Shown here piece after piece: positions 7,442 through 15,026 of a stretch of 34,429 nt of DNA. The notes beneath the pieces were generated by a model that was not told where the DNA came from, ran no database searches, and was given only the letters and a program-made list of their open reading frames with translations. Location of the stretch: positions 1 to 34,429 of the forward strand of contig CAMYYI010000023.1 in assembly GCA_947303465.1 (NCBI GenBank), read 5' to 3'. The DNA comes from an uncultured Bacteroidales bacterium. Lineage in GTDB: Bacteria > Bacteroidota > Bacteroidia > Bacteroidales > UBA932. Both the position numbers and the translations under genes were made by a program. The first letter of the stretch is position 1; every line of letters begins with the position of its first letter.

Positions 7442-8191
7442 ATGAAATTCATCAGTTGGAATGTTAACGGTCTACGGGCCGTGGCGGGAAAGGGTTTCGC
7501 GGATATTTTCGTAGAACTCGACGCCGATTTCTTCTGTCTTCAGGAGACAAAACTGCAGGCTGGTCAGATAGATCTGGAGTTCCCGGGATATACCTCGTAT
7601 TGGAATTATGCAGAAAAGAAGGGCTATTCCGGTACCTGCATATACAGCCGAGAAGAGCCGCTGCGCGTGACTACCGGGATCGGTATTCCCGAGCACGAGA
7701 CGGAAGGGCGGGTGATTACGCTCGACATGCCGGAATACTATCTGGTGAACGTCTATACCCCCAATTCCCAGGACGGTCTGCGGCGCCTTCCGTACCGTAT
7801 GCAGTGGGAAGATGCGTTCCGCGAGTACCTCTGCGGTCTCAAGGAGCGTAAAGGGGTGATAGTGTGCGGAGACATGAACGTAGCGCACGAAGAAATAGAC
7901 CTCAAGAACCCGGACACAAACCACTTCAATGCCGGATTCTCAGACGAGGAGCGGGGTAAAATGACGGAGCTTCTGGCCGCCGGATTCACCGACAGCTGGC
8001 GCTTCCAGCATCCGGACGAAGCCAAGTATTCCTGGTGGTCTTACCGTATGGCCGCCCGCGAGAGGAACGTGGGGTGGCGTATAGATTACTTCCTGGTATC
8101 CGACAATCTGGCACCGCGCATCAAGTCCACCGACATTCACAACGAGATTTACGGTTCCGACCATTGCCCTGTTGAACTTATACTGGGATGA
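7442..8191 (+). CDS. xth: Exodeoxyribonuclease III / AP endonuclease
   Basis: The 249-residue protein is a complete ExoIII-type AP endonuclease of base-excision repair. Catalytic landmarks are WNVNGLR (Asn7), QETK (Glu35, metal ligand), GDMNVAHEEIDL (Asp and Asn near 142-144) and the C-terminal YGSDHCPVEL with the catalytic Asp-His pair. It is divergent from trxA, and the two promoters are interleaved, which may couple repair and thiol metabolism. The downstream chromate transporter gene overlaps its stop by 4 nt. Confidence 0.95.
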   Translation: MKFISWNVNGLRAVAGKGFADIFVELDADFFCLQETKLQAGQIDLEFPGYTSYWNYAEKKGYSGTCIYSREEPLRVTTGIGIPEHETEGRVITLDMPEYYLVNVYTPNSQDGLRRLPYRMQWEDAFREYLCGLKERKGVIVCGDMNVAHEEIDLKNPDTNHFNAGFSDEERGKMTELLAAGFTDSWRFQHPDEAKYSWWSYRMAARERNVGWRIDYFLVSDNLAPRIKSTDIHNEIYGSDHCPVELILG

Positions 8192-8739
8192 CGCAGAAGG
8201 TATCACTCTGGCAGGTTTTTGCCGTGTTCGCCAAGATAGGGGCGTTCACGATAGGCGGAGGCTATGCCATGATACCCATCATACAGCGTGAGATGTCCCG
8301 CCGTGGCTGGATTTCCGACGAAGAACTTCCGGACATAGTGGCACTGTCGCAGAGCGCCCCCGGCGTAATGGCCGTAAACATCTCCATCTTTGCCGGATAC
8401 CGGCTGCGCGGCATCAAGGGCAGTATAGCGGCAACCCTCGGCTCCATCCTTCCGTCGTTCCTCATCATCCTTGCCATCGCCATGTTCTTTTCCGCCTTCC
8501 GCGACAACCCCTGGGTGGAACGGGCGTTCAAGGGTATACGGCCGGTGGTCATTTCGCTCATCGCAGTGCCTATGGTCAACATGGCACGCAAGTCCTGCAC
8601 CACCTGGTGGAAATGGGCTATAGCCGTGGCCTCCCTGGTGCTGGTCGCCTTCCTCAACATCTCTCCGATATACATCCTGCTGGTGGTCATAATTATCGGA
8701 TTCAGTGCAACTTACTATAAGGAACGATGGACGCGCTGA
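8188..8739 (+). CDS. chrA: Chromate transporter subunit 1 (short-chain CHR family)
   Basis: The 183-residue protein is a single CHR domain (PF02417) with about five to six membrane segments. The N-terminal signature is FTIGGGYAMIPI (about 18-29) followed by LSQSAPGVMAVN (about 55-66). Short CHR proteins work as pairs encoded side by side, and the next gene is the second half. The family is named for chromate efflux, but the natural substrate in gut Bacteroidales is not established. It starts inside the xth stop (ATGA) and runs 13 nt into its partner. Confidence 0.9.
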   Translation: MTQKVSLWQVFAVFAKIGAFTIGGGYAMIPIIQREMSRRGWISDEELPDIVALSQSAPGVMAVNISIFAGYRLRGIKGSIAATLGSILPSFLIILAIAMFFSAFRDNPWVERAFKGIRPVVISLIAVPMVNMARKSCTTWWKWAIAVASLVLVAFLNISPIYILLVVIIIGFSATYYKERWTR

Positions 8740-9329
8740 GCCTCATACTGCAGTTGGCATGGACCTTCTTCCTGGTGGGGGCCTTCACCTTCGGCGGCGG
8801 CTACGCCATGCTGTCGCTCATACAGACGCAGGTGGTCGTGGCACACGAGTGGATAAGCGAAAGCGCCTTCACCGACATAGTTGCAATTTCCCAGATGACC
8901 CCGGGCCCCATAGGCATCAATGCCGCCACTTATGTGGGTTACAGCGTGCTGTATGAGGCTACAGGCCTGCAGTGGATGGGTGTTCTGGGATCCGCCGTGG
9001 CTACCTTGGCGCTGGTGCTGCCGTCGTTTCTGATAGTGCTGGCCATAGTGCGCTTCTACACCAGATTCCGCAGCAGTACGTTATTCGAAGGAACCATGGG
9101 CTGGCTGCGTCCTGCGGTAGTAGGACTTATAAGCGCCGCTGCTGTCATACTCGTAGTGAGAACGGTCTGGAACGGTTGTGCGCCGGAATTCAGCATTGTG
9201 CGCGACAATTTTGTGGACTGGAAGAGCTGGTGCCTGCTGGGAGCTGCTTTCGCGGCTTCCTATTGGGGCAAAGTCAGCCCTGTTCTGGTAATACTTGCCG
9301 GTGCCGTTCTGGGGCTGGTGCTTTATTGA
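8727..9329 (+). CDS. chrA: Chromate transporter subunit 2 (short-chain CHR family)
   Basis: The 200-residue protein is the second half of the CHR pair, with the matching signatures FTFGGGYAMLSL (about 21-32) and ISQMTPGPIGIN (about 56-67). The 13-nt overlap with the first half points to translational coupling and a heterodimer in the inner membrane. The paired halves resemble a duplicated single-domain gene. Confidence 0.9.
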   Translation: MDALSLILQLAWTFFLVGAFTFGGGYAMLSLIQTQVVVAHEWISESAFTDIVAISQMTPGPIGINAATYVGYSVLYEATGLQWMGVLGSAVATLALVLPSFLIVLAIVRFYTRFRSSTLFEGTMGWLRPAVVGLISAAAVILVVRTVWNGCAPEFSIVRDNFVDWKSWCLLGAAFAASYWGKVSPVLVILAGAVLGLVLY

Positions 9330-9335
9330 AAGAAA

Positions 9336-10700
9336 ATGGAATCCCGTCATTATCTGTGCCTTCTGGCGGCGCTGCTGACAGTCGCTTCCTGCAATCCTGA
9401 GGTGGAACCGGATTATCCGCCTGAGGAAAAGCCGGAGATACCCACCCCCGAGCCGGAGCCCGAACCCGAGCCTGACCCCCAGCCGGTCCTTACATTCACT
9501 TCCTTATGGGAAGACTTATTCAAGGGTGAGACGAGCTGTCTAAGCTGCATGGTGACCGGCGGCAACCCGGACAGGTCGTACTCTATAAGCTTCTCATCAT
9601 CAGACCCTTCCGTAGTGTCAGTCTCCGGTGACGGCACCGTTACGGCAATCAGCCCCGGCACCGCTGAAATTACGGCAACGGTTGACGGTACGGAGGTTTC
9701 CGCTTCCCGCGACTACTACGTAATGGATCTCTCGCAGCTCAAGCGTCCATACAGCAGGGACCTGGTACTGTTCACCGGACATACGATCTATTACAAGTCT
9801 GTGATGCAATCCTGGGATTTCTTCGACGACTGGTTTTACGCATGCCAGGTCTGCGGTTCTCCCCATACCCTCAGCTACACCCGCAAGCCCGTAATGGAAC
9901 AGGGTCCCCAGGCCTATATGCACCTTAAATACTACGGTCACGGAGATAACATGTTCGTGGAGCGCGCTTCTGACGGAGACTATGTGTGGACATCGAATTA
10001 CGGCACGCTGGAGAGCGGCCAGACCAATCGCTATACCGATTCGCAGGTGCTGTCCAGGGTCAAGTTTACGCCCGACAGCACCCTTCTGCCGGAAGACAGC
10101 GAATTCAACTGCGTGATTCCGGGTTTCAAGCGCATAATAGCAGCTTACGACGCCGACAACGGCAATGTTGGAATCTGGTGCCGCAACGCAGAGGGCAAGG
10201 CCTGGTTCTACGTGTACTCCATGGAAGACATCAAGGCGGCAAGACCGGAGACCATCCAGCTCAGCTACACAATTGCCTTCGGCAGTCCGGCAAAGTCGTA
10301 CAGACCTATAGTCTATGCCCGCAACTTGCTGAAACTTACCCCTTTGTTCAAGTGCCAGATGCCCTTTAACAGTGTGGCGCAGGGTTACGACTACCACCAT
10401 AACAAGATTTACTATTTGCGTGGCGACGGGGCCGAAGACGAGGAGCGTAAGGCAGGAACCAATAAGAACTGGGCTACCGTATATTACATCAGCCCGCGTA
10501 CCGGCAAGCAGCTGGTAAAGGTAGATGTGCCCTGGGTAGATGATGTCAATCTGCTTAATTCAGAGGGCATAACGGATCTCGGTTATTTTGAGCCGGAAGG
10601 AATCAAGTTGAAAGACGGGCTTATCTACCTTGGCTTCGCCAGCAAGGATGCCGGCAGTTCCCCGGAGCGCCGGGTTAACATTTTCAAGTATCCGCAGTAA
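9336..10700 (+). CDS. Surface-type lipoprotein with Big2-like domain, C-terminal function unknown
   Basis: The 454-residue protein starts with a lipoprotein signal (lipobox VASC, Cys19). An acidic Pro/Glu-rich tether follows (about 23-50, repeats of EPEP). Residues about 48-122 look like a bacterial Ig-like Big2 domain, with [18 protein letters not shown] and GTAEITATV. The rest (about 130-454) is Tyr/Trp-rich, with recurring strand-turn units such as [13 protein letters not shown] and [14 protein letters not shown]. It might be a small beta-propeller, loosely like helveticin-J or teichoic-acid-C type proteins; I hold this with low confidence. The acidic residues right after Cys resemble the Bacteroidetes lipoprotein export signal, suggesting the cell surface. 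It starts 6 nt after chrA. Confidence 0.75.
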   Translation: MESRHYLCLLAALLTVASCNPEVEPDYPPEEKPEIPTPEPEPEPEPDPQPVLTFTSLWEDLFKGETSCLSCMVTGGNPDRSYSISFSSSDPSVVSVSGDGTVTAISPGTAEITATVDGTEVSASRDYYVMDLSQLKRPYSRDLVLFTGHTIYYKSVMQSWDFFDDWFYACQVCGSPHTLSYTRKPVMEQGPQAYMHLKYYGHGDNMFVERASDGDYVWTSNYGTLESGQTNRYTDSQVLSRVKFTPDSTLLPEDSEFNCVIPGFKRIIAAYDADNGNVGIWCRNAEGKAWFYVYSMEDIKAARPETIQLSYTIAFGSPAKSYRPIVYARNLLKLTPLFKCQMPFNSVAQGYDYHHNKIYYLRGDGAEDEERKAGTNKNWATVYYISPRTGKQLVKVDVPWVDDVNLLNSEGITDLGYFEPEGIKLKDGLIYLGFASKDAGSSPERRVNIFKYPQ

Positions 10701-10724
10701 CTGTTAAATACCATTTGTTTTTCC

Positions 10725-10732
10725 TATCTTTG
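10725..10732 (+). promoter_or_regulatory. -7 box of cysS
   Basis: TATCTTTG matches TAnnTTTG. The cysS ATG follows after 6 nt, the same distance as for trxA, xth and dus. The in-frame TTG codons further upstream lie within the promoter, which favours the ATG at 10739 as the start. Confidence 0.75.
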
Positions 10733-10738
10733 CGGTCT

Positions 10739-12274
10739 ATGAGAACACTCAGGCTTACCAATACGCTCACCAGGAGCAAGGAAGTATTTAAACCGATTCA
10801 TGAGGGGCATGCCGGCATGTATGTCTGCGGCCCTACCGTATATGGAGACGCCCACCTGGGGCACGCGCGCCCCGGAGTTACGTACGACGTGCTCAGCAAG
10901 CTGCTGAAGCACCTTGGCTACAAGGTGCGCTACGTACGCAACATCACCGACGTGGGCCATCTGGAGCACGATGCCGACGAGGGGGAGGACAAAATCGCCA
11001 AGAAGGCCCGGCTGGAGCAGCTGGAGCCAATGGAGGTGGTGCAGGCGTACACCCTGCGCTACCACGATGCGATGCGGCTGCTCAACGTGGCGCCGCCCTC
11101 CATCGAACCGCGTGCCAGCGGACACATTGTGGAGCAGATTGAAGCGGTGAAGAAGATTCTTGCCGCCGGTTATGCTTATGAAAGCAACGGCAGCATCTAC
11201 TTCGACGTTCAGAAATACAATCAGGACCATCATTACGGCGTGCTCAGCGGCCGCAACCTGGACGATACGCTTGAAGGCACCCGCAGCCTGGACGGGCAGA
11301 GCGACAAACGCGCCCCGTACGATTTCGCACTCTGGAAGAAAGCGGAACCGGAGCACATAATGCGCTGGCCGTCCCCCTGGGGCGAAGGATTCCCGGGCTG
11401 GCACCTGGAGTGCTCGGTGATGGGGGAGAAGTACCTGGGGCAGGAATTCGACATCCACGGCGGCGGCATGGACCTGATGTTCCCTCACCACGAGTGCGAG
11501 ATTGCCCAGAACGTGGCCTGCAGGCACACGCAGGGCGTACATTACTGGGTGCACAACAATATGATTACCATCAACGGCCAGAAGATGGGCAAGAGCCTCG
11601 GCAACTTCATCACCCTGCCGCAGCTCTTCAGTGGCGACCACCCCAAACTGGAGCGCGCCTACAGCCCCATGACCGTAAGATTCTTCATCCTTCAGGCCCA
11701 CTACCGCGGCACTCTGGACTTCTCCAACGACGCCCTGCTGGCGGCAGAAAAAGGCCTCGCACGCGTGATGCAGGCGGCCAAGGACCTCTACGCAATGGCC
11801 GGCCGCAAGGCTCCCGTGTATGTTTATGGAGAGGAGAGTATCGGCGTTGCTCCGGACAGCTGCCCTGCAGAGTCCGCCGAGGTGCGCGCCGTCTTTGACG
11901 GTATCTACGACGCCCTGTGTGACGATATGAACACCCCAGTGGCTCTGGCGCATATATCTGAGGCCGTGAGACTTATCAACTCAGCCAAGGCCGGCAGCGT
12001 AAAGCTTGGCTCCGGTGACATCCAGACCCTTTGCCAGATATTCGACGACATAGTGTTCGGGGTGCTTGGCCTGCGTGATGAGGAGGCCGGCAGTTCCGAC
12101 GGCGCCGGCAAGATAATAGACGGCCTTATGAACATGGTGCTGGAGCAGCGTGCCGCAGCAAAGGCCGCCAAGGACTGGGCTGCATCCGATCATATACGCG
12201 ACTCCCTGAAGGCACTCGGCATACAGGTAAAGGATACTAAGGACGGGGCCGAGTGGACTATAGTGGGCGACTGA
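10739..12274 (+). CDS. cysS: Cysteinyl-tRNA synthetase
   Basis: The 511-residue class I aminoacyl-tRNA synthetase charges tRNA-Cys. It shows the zinc ligand and HIGH-type motif in [16 protein letters not shown] (Cys30, HLGH 39-42), the [12 protein letters not shown] zinc block and the KMGKSLGN motif (about 280). The C-terminal DALR-type region ends [13 protein letters not shown] 10739 gives the N-terminus [10 protein letters not shown]; an upstream TTG would place the start inside the promoter. Its length is slightly above the usual 460-490, as in other Bacteroidetes. Confidence 0.96.
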   Translation: MRTLRLTNTLTRSKEVFKPIHEGHAGMYVCGPTVYGDAHLGHARPGVTYDVLSKLLKHLGYKVRYVRNITDVGHLEHDADEGEDKIAKKARLEQLEPMEVVQAYTLRYHDAMRLLNVAPPSIEPRASGHIVEQIEAVKKILAAGYAYESNGSIYFDVQKYNQDHHYGVLSGRNLDDTLEGTRSLDGQSDKRAPYDFALWKKAEPEHIMRWPSPWGEGFPGWHLECSVMGEKYLGQEFDIHGGGMDLMFPHHECEIAQNVACRHTQGVHYWVHNNMITINGQKMGKSLGNFITLPQLFSGDHPKLERAYSPMTVRFFILQAHYRGTLDFSNDALLAAEKGLARVMQAAKDLYAMAGRKAPVYVYGEESIGVAPDSCPAESAEVRAVFDGIYDALCDDMNTPVALAHISEAVRLINSAKAGSVKLGSGDIQTLCQIFDDIVFGVLGLRDEEAGSSDGAGKIIDGLMNMVLEQRAAAKAAKDWAASDHIRDSLKALGIQVKDTKDGAEWTIVGD

Positions 12275-12308
12275 TGCAAGTATTCGGCTTTTTTAACATT
12301 TATCAAAT

Positions 12309-12500
12309 ATGAAAAAGGCATTTTTAAGATTAATGGTTCTGGTGCTTGGCCTGAATGTGTTCACGGCCTGTTACGGACCGGCCCTGCCTTACCCGGATGA
12401 TAATGAACTTGAGGGGACGGAGCAGAGCGACGGCACCAAGACCGACGTGGAGGAGGAGGCCGAAGAGGCCGAGGACTCCGAGACCCCGGAGAAAGCCTGA
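12309..12500 (+). CDS. Tiny acidic lipoprotein, putative partner of the adjacent radical SAM enzyme
   Basis: The 63-residue product has a lipoprotein signal with lipobox FTAC (Cys21). The mature part is only 43 residues: an aromatic/proline start (CYGPALPYPDD) followed by an extremely acidic tail rich in Glu, Asp and Thr. Its only cysteine is the one expected to be lipidated. One base separates its stop from the ATG of a radical SAM/SPASM gene. This arrangement fits the 'rSAM/lipoprotein system' families I recall from NCBIfam (TIGR04133/04134), in which a short lipoprotein is presumed to be modified. No clean TAnnTTTG box is visible in the 34 nt upstream, so it may be read from cysS. Confidence 0.75.
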   Translation: MKKAFLRLMVLVLGLNVFTACYGPALPYPDDNELEGTEQSDGTKTDVEEEAEEAEDSETPEKA

Positions 12501-12501
12501 C

Positions 12502-13569
12502 ATGGCTTTCCCTAGCCTGAAACAGAGGATAGCGCTCGATGTTCAGAGCGCTTTCCTCAAGCAGGAAGCGAGGGAGCACCCCCTGATGCAATTGTTTTGG
12601 GAGTGCACCCTTCGCTGTAATATGCGCTGCCGTCATTGCGGGAGCGACTGCAAGGTTTCCACCCTGCACCCTGACATGCCTTACGAGGACTTTGAGAAAG
12701 TGCTTCTACGAATCAAGGAGAAGTACGATCCGGCTAAGGTACTGGTGATTCTTTCCGGCGGTGAGCCGCTAGTGCGTGAAGACATTGTGGATTGTGGCAG
12801 GCGTATTACCGGGCTCGGTTTCATGTGGGGTATGGTCTCCAACGGGAGGCTGATGAGCGCAGAGAAAATACGTCAGTTGATGAGTGCCGGCATGCGTTGC
12901 GCTACTGTGAGCCTGGACGGGCTTGAGGAGGAGCATAACTGGATGCGAGGCGTGCCGGACGCTTTCTCTCATGCTTCCGAGGCAATACGCATCCTGGCTT
13001 CTACTCCAGGAATCGGTTTCGATGTCGTGACCTGCGTCAACCGTCGCAACTTCGGTCAGCTGGAGGCCCTTAAGGAATATCTCATTTCCCTTGGTCTCAA
13101 GCGCTGGCGTGTATTCACCGTGTTTCCGGTAGGACGCGCCGCCAGCGATCCGGAGCTGCAGTTGACGGCCGATGAATACAAGGCGTTGATGGACTTTATT
13201 GTGCGTACCCGCAAGGAGGGGCGCATACACTTGAGTTACGGATGCGAAGGGTTCCTTGGAGAGTACGAAGGCCGTGTGCGTGACCATCTTTTCAGCTGTC
13301 AGGCCGGCATCAGCATAGCTTCCGTACGGGTAGACGGAGCCATCTCCGGCTGCAACAGCATTCGTTCGCACTACGACCAGGGGAATATTTATTCTGACGA
13401 TTTCATAGACGTGTGGGACAACCGTTTTGCGGACTTCCGGGACCATTCGGTGTTTCGCACCGACGCCTGTGCGCAGTGCCGGTGGTGGAAGTGGTGCCGC
13501 GGCAACGGTATGCACCTGCGCGATGACGACGGCAAACTCATCCTCTGCAATCTGGAGAGGCTTCAATAA
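12502..13569 (+). CDS. Radical SAM/SPASM enzyme of rSAM/lipoprotein type
   Basis: The 355-residue protein carries the SAM cluster motif CNMRCRHC (Cys39, 43, 46) and GGEPL after strand 2 (about 93-97). A C-terminal SPASM-like region has Cys265, Cys284, Cys323, Cys326, Cys332 and Cys349. The spacing C-x12-G-x4-C and C-x2-C-x5-C fits auxiliary iron-sulphur binding. SPASM enzymes typically modify ribosomal peptides or proteins. The open frame extends upstream through the lipoprotein gene in another frame, but that translation is low-complexity Arg/Pro, so ATG 12502 is the start. Likely substrate: the tiny lipoprotein encoded immediately before it (inference). Confidence 0.88.
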   Translation: MAFPSLKQRIALDVQSAFLKQEAREHPLMQLFWECTLRCNMRCRHCGSDCKVSTLHPDMPYEDFEKVLLRIKEKYDPAKVLVILSGGEPLVREDIVDCGRRITGLGFMWGMVSNGRLMSAEKIRQLMSAGMRCATVSLDGLEEEHNWMRGVPDAFSHASEAIRILASTPGIGFDVVTCVNRRNFGQLEALKEYLISLGLKRWRVFTVFPVGRAASDPELQLTADEYKALMDFIVRTRKEGRIHLSYGCEGFLGEYEGRVRDHLFSCQAGISIASVRVDGAISGCNSIRSHYDQGNIYSDDFIDVWDNRFADFRDHSVFRTDACAQCRWWKWCRGNGMHLRDDDGKLILCNLERLQ

Positions 13570-13578
13570 TCTGTTTTT

Positions 13579-14619
13579 ATGGCAAAGACCGCTTTCACAT
13601 GCGACTATTGCGAGGGGGCGCATCCACTTATCCTCCAGGCACTTATAGATTCTAATATGCGGCAGGAGCCGGGCTATGGCGAGGACTCGTTCTGCGAGAG
13701 CGCACGCGCTCGCATAAGGGAGGTCGCCGGATGTCCGGAGGCCGATGTGTTCTTTCTCAGCGGCGGTACCCAGACTAATGCAACTGTAATAGACGCCATG
13801 CTCAGGGGGTACGAAGGGGTGATTGCATCACAGACCGGGCATATCGCCGTACACGAATCGGGCGCCGTGGAGTTCGGGGGGCATAAGGTGCTTGCGCTGC
13901 CGCAACATGACGGCAAGATTAATGCGACGGAACTTGAGAGCTATCTCCAGACTTTTTATGCCGATGCCAGCTGTGAGCACATGGTGCAGCCGGGTATGGT
14001 CTATATATCCTTCCCTACGGAGTACGGAACGCTATACAGCAGGAGCGAATTGGAGAGTTTGAGGCGCGTGTGTTCTGCATTTGAGTTGCCGTTGTTTGTC
14101 GATGGCGCGCGCCTTGGTTATGGCCTGATGAGCGATGCCTGCGACCTTGGCTTGTCTGAGCTCGCTGACTTGTGCGATGTTTTTTATATCGGCGGTACCA
14201 AGGTAGGTGCACTTTGCGGAGAGGCTGTGGTGTTCCCGCGTGGTAATGCTCCGGCACACTTCTTCACAACAGTCAAGCAGCACGGCGCCCTGCTGGCCAA
14301 GGGCAGGCTGCTTGGCATTCAGTTCGATACTCTGTTTAAGGACGGGCTGTATTTCAAAATTGCCCGGAATGCCATAGAAAAGGCCATGAAAGTGAAGGCG
14401 CTGTTTGCCTCCAAGGGTGTGCCCATGTTCATCGATTCCCCTACCAATCAGCAATTTCCCGTGCTGACCGGCGAGCAGCTCGAGGCCCTTTCTGCCGAAG
14501 TGCTCTTTGAGATCTGGGAAACCCTTCCGGATGGGCGCTGTGTCACCCGCTTCGCCACCAGCTGGGCCACTACCGACGAGCAGGTCGCAGTGCTGGCCAA
14601 GGCGCTGGAAAGGATGTAA
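13579..14619 (+). CDS. Threonine-aldolase-family PLP enzyme
   Basis: The 346-residue protein is a fold-type I PLP enzyme of the low-specificity L-threonine aldolase / beta-eliminating lyase family. It has the SGGTQTN phosphate-binding loop (about 60-66), FVDGARLGYG with the PLP-ring Asp (about 173-182), and the Schiff-base lysine in YIGGTKVGALCGE (Lys208). The usual reaction splits threonine to glycine and acetaldehyde. It starts 9 nt after the radical SAM gene, so co-transcription is likely. Whether it belongs to that system or is a housekeeping neighbour is not decided by the sequence. Glycine supply could also serve glycine-lipid synthesis, but that gene set is 10 kb away. Confidence 0.9.
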   Translation: MAKTAFTCDYCEGAHPLILQALIDSNMRQEPGYGEDSFCESARARIREVAGCPEADVFFLSGGTQTNATVIDAMLRGYEGVIASQTGHIAVHESGAVEFGGHKVLALPQHDGKINATELESYLQTFYADASCEHMVQPGMVYISFPTEYGTLYSRSELESLRRVCSAFELPLFVDGARLGYGLMSDACDLGLSELADLCDVFYIGGTKVGALCGEAVVFPRGNAPAHFFTTVKQHGALLAKGRLLGIQFDTLFKDGLYFKIARNAIEKAMKVKALFASKGVPMFIDSPTNQQFPVLTGEQLEALSAEVLFEIWETLPDGRCVTRFATSWATTDEQVAVLAKALERM

Positions 14620-14654
14620 GCCTGATTTACCGGAGCGAGTTTCGCCTATAGATG

Positions 14655-14685
14655 ATTAAGGGTGCCGTTTTTCGGCTCCCTTAAT
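14655..14685. terminator. Hairpin downstream of the threonine-aldolase gene
   Basis: A 13-position stem (ATTAAGGGTGCCG against CGGCTCCCTTAAT) with one T-T mismatch encloses a TTTTT loop. It lies 36 nt after the aldolase stop. There is no strong T-run on the 3' side, so it is an imperfect intrinsic terminator. It lies directly next to the 86-bp repeat and may be part of that structured region. Confidence 0.55.
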
Positions 14686-14693
14686 CGTATACT

Positions 14694-14779
14694 GTCGGCA
14701 GCGGTCCAATTCGTGGACCGCAGCCTGCAATTTTGGCCGTTTTTGACGGCAGCGGTCCATTCTTTGGACCCCAGCCGAC
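14694..14779. repeat. 86-bp double-hairpin repeat, copy 2
   Basis: This has the same length and layout as the copy at 105-190. It starts GTCGGCAGCGGTCCA and ends CAGCCGAC. The two 21-nt hairpins have arms GCGGTCCA/TGGACC(G/C)C but loops ATTCG and TTCTT, different from both loops of copy 1. The central mini-hairpin CCGT-TTTTG-ACGG is unchanged. ACT flanks both ends, a possible 3-nt target duplication, although copy 1 does not show one. It lies beyond the terminator of the minus-strand tRNA-Ser, mirroring the position of copy 1 downstream of tRNA-Arg. Confidence 0.85.
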
Positions 14780-14873
14780 ACTTTGCAATTCTGGCGGGTT
14801 TTGGGAAAACAGCTGCCGTAGCAGCGGGGGTGGTAGATTCGCGCGAAGCGCCGAATCCCTTTCGAGACGCGAA
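14780..14873. other. Structured intergenic stretch, no gene
   Basis: There is no open frame here that I can support. Several short inverted repeats are visible: GCTGC-CGTA-GCAGC near 14813-14826, a TTCGCGCGAA palindrome near 14838-14847, and TTTCG/CGAAA near 14860-14874. It could be tRNA-trailer sequence or a degenerate extension of the repeat region. Confidence 0.35.
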
Positions 14874-14893
14874 AAGCCAGCGCATGCTGGCTT
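14874..14893 (-). terminator. Intrinsic terminator of tRNA-Ser
   Basis: On the minus strand an 8-bp perfect stem AAGCCAGC/GCTGGCTT with loop ATGC is followed by a short T-run (TTTT). It starts only 4 nt after the tRNA 3' end, so it ends the tRNA transcript. Confidence 0.75.
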
Positions 14894-14897
14894 GGAG

Positions 14898-14987
14898 CGG
14901 AGAGAAAGGGATTCGAACCCCCGAAGCAGGTTTTGCCCGCTTAGCGCATTTCGAGTGCGCCGCCATAGACCACTCGGCCATCTCTCC
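14898..14987 (-). tRNA. tRNA-Ser (anticodon CGA)
   Basis: A 90-nt class II tRNA is encoded on the minus strand. The acceptor stem is GGAGAGA/TCTCTCC with discriminator G. The anticodon stem GCGCA/TGCGC holds loop CTCGAAA, giving anticodon CGA for codon UCG. A long variable arm typical of tRNA-Ser is present. The T stem contains two G-T wobble pairs next to the acceptor. CCA is not encoded. Confidence 0.95.
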
Positions 14988-14992
14988 GGGTG

Positions 14993-15000
14993 CAAAGTTC
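14993..15000 (-). promoter_or_regulatory. Probable -7 box of tRNA-Ser
   Basis: The minus strand reads GAACTTTG, one mismatch from TAnnTTTG, ending 5 nt before the tRNA 5' end. It faces the dus promoter 12 nt away, so the two promoters overlap. Confidence 0.55.
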
Positions 15001-15012
15001 GTAAAAATTATT

Positions 15013-15020
15013 TAAATTTG
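15013..15020 (+). promoter_or_regulatory. -7 box of dus-lpxK-lacZ operon
   Basis: TAAATTTG is a perfect TAnnTTTG and lies exactly 6 nt before the dus ATG. It supports a start at 15027 and a leaderless transcript. Confidence 0.75.
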
Positions 15021-15026
15021 TACACT

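Noticed and set aside
10724..11953. 409-codon minus-strand frame across cysS
   Set aside because: It lies opposite a clearly conserved cysS and has low-complexity Val/His/Leu composition, with no family motif.
12355..12501. N-terminal extension of the radical SAM protein overlapping the lipoprotein gene
   Set aside because: The extension translates to Arg/Pro-rich sequence that is only the other frame of the acidic lipoprotein tail; ATG 12502 has normal enzyme sequence.
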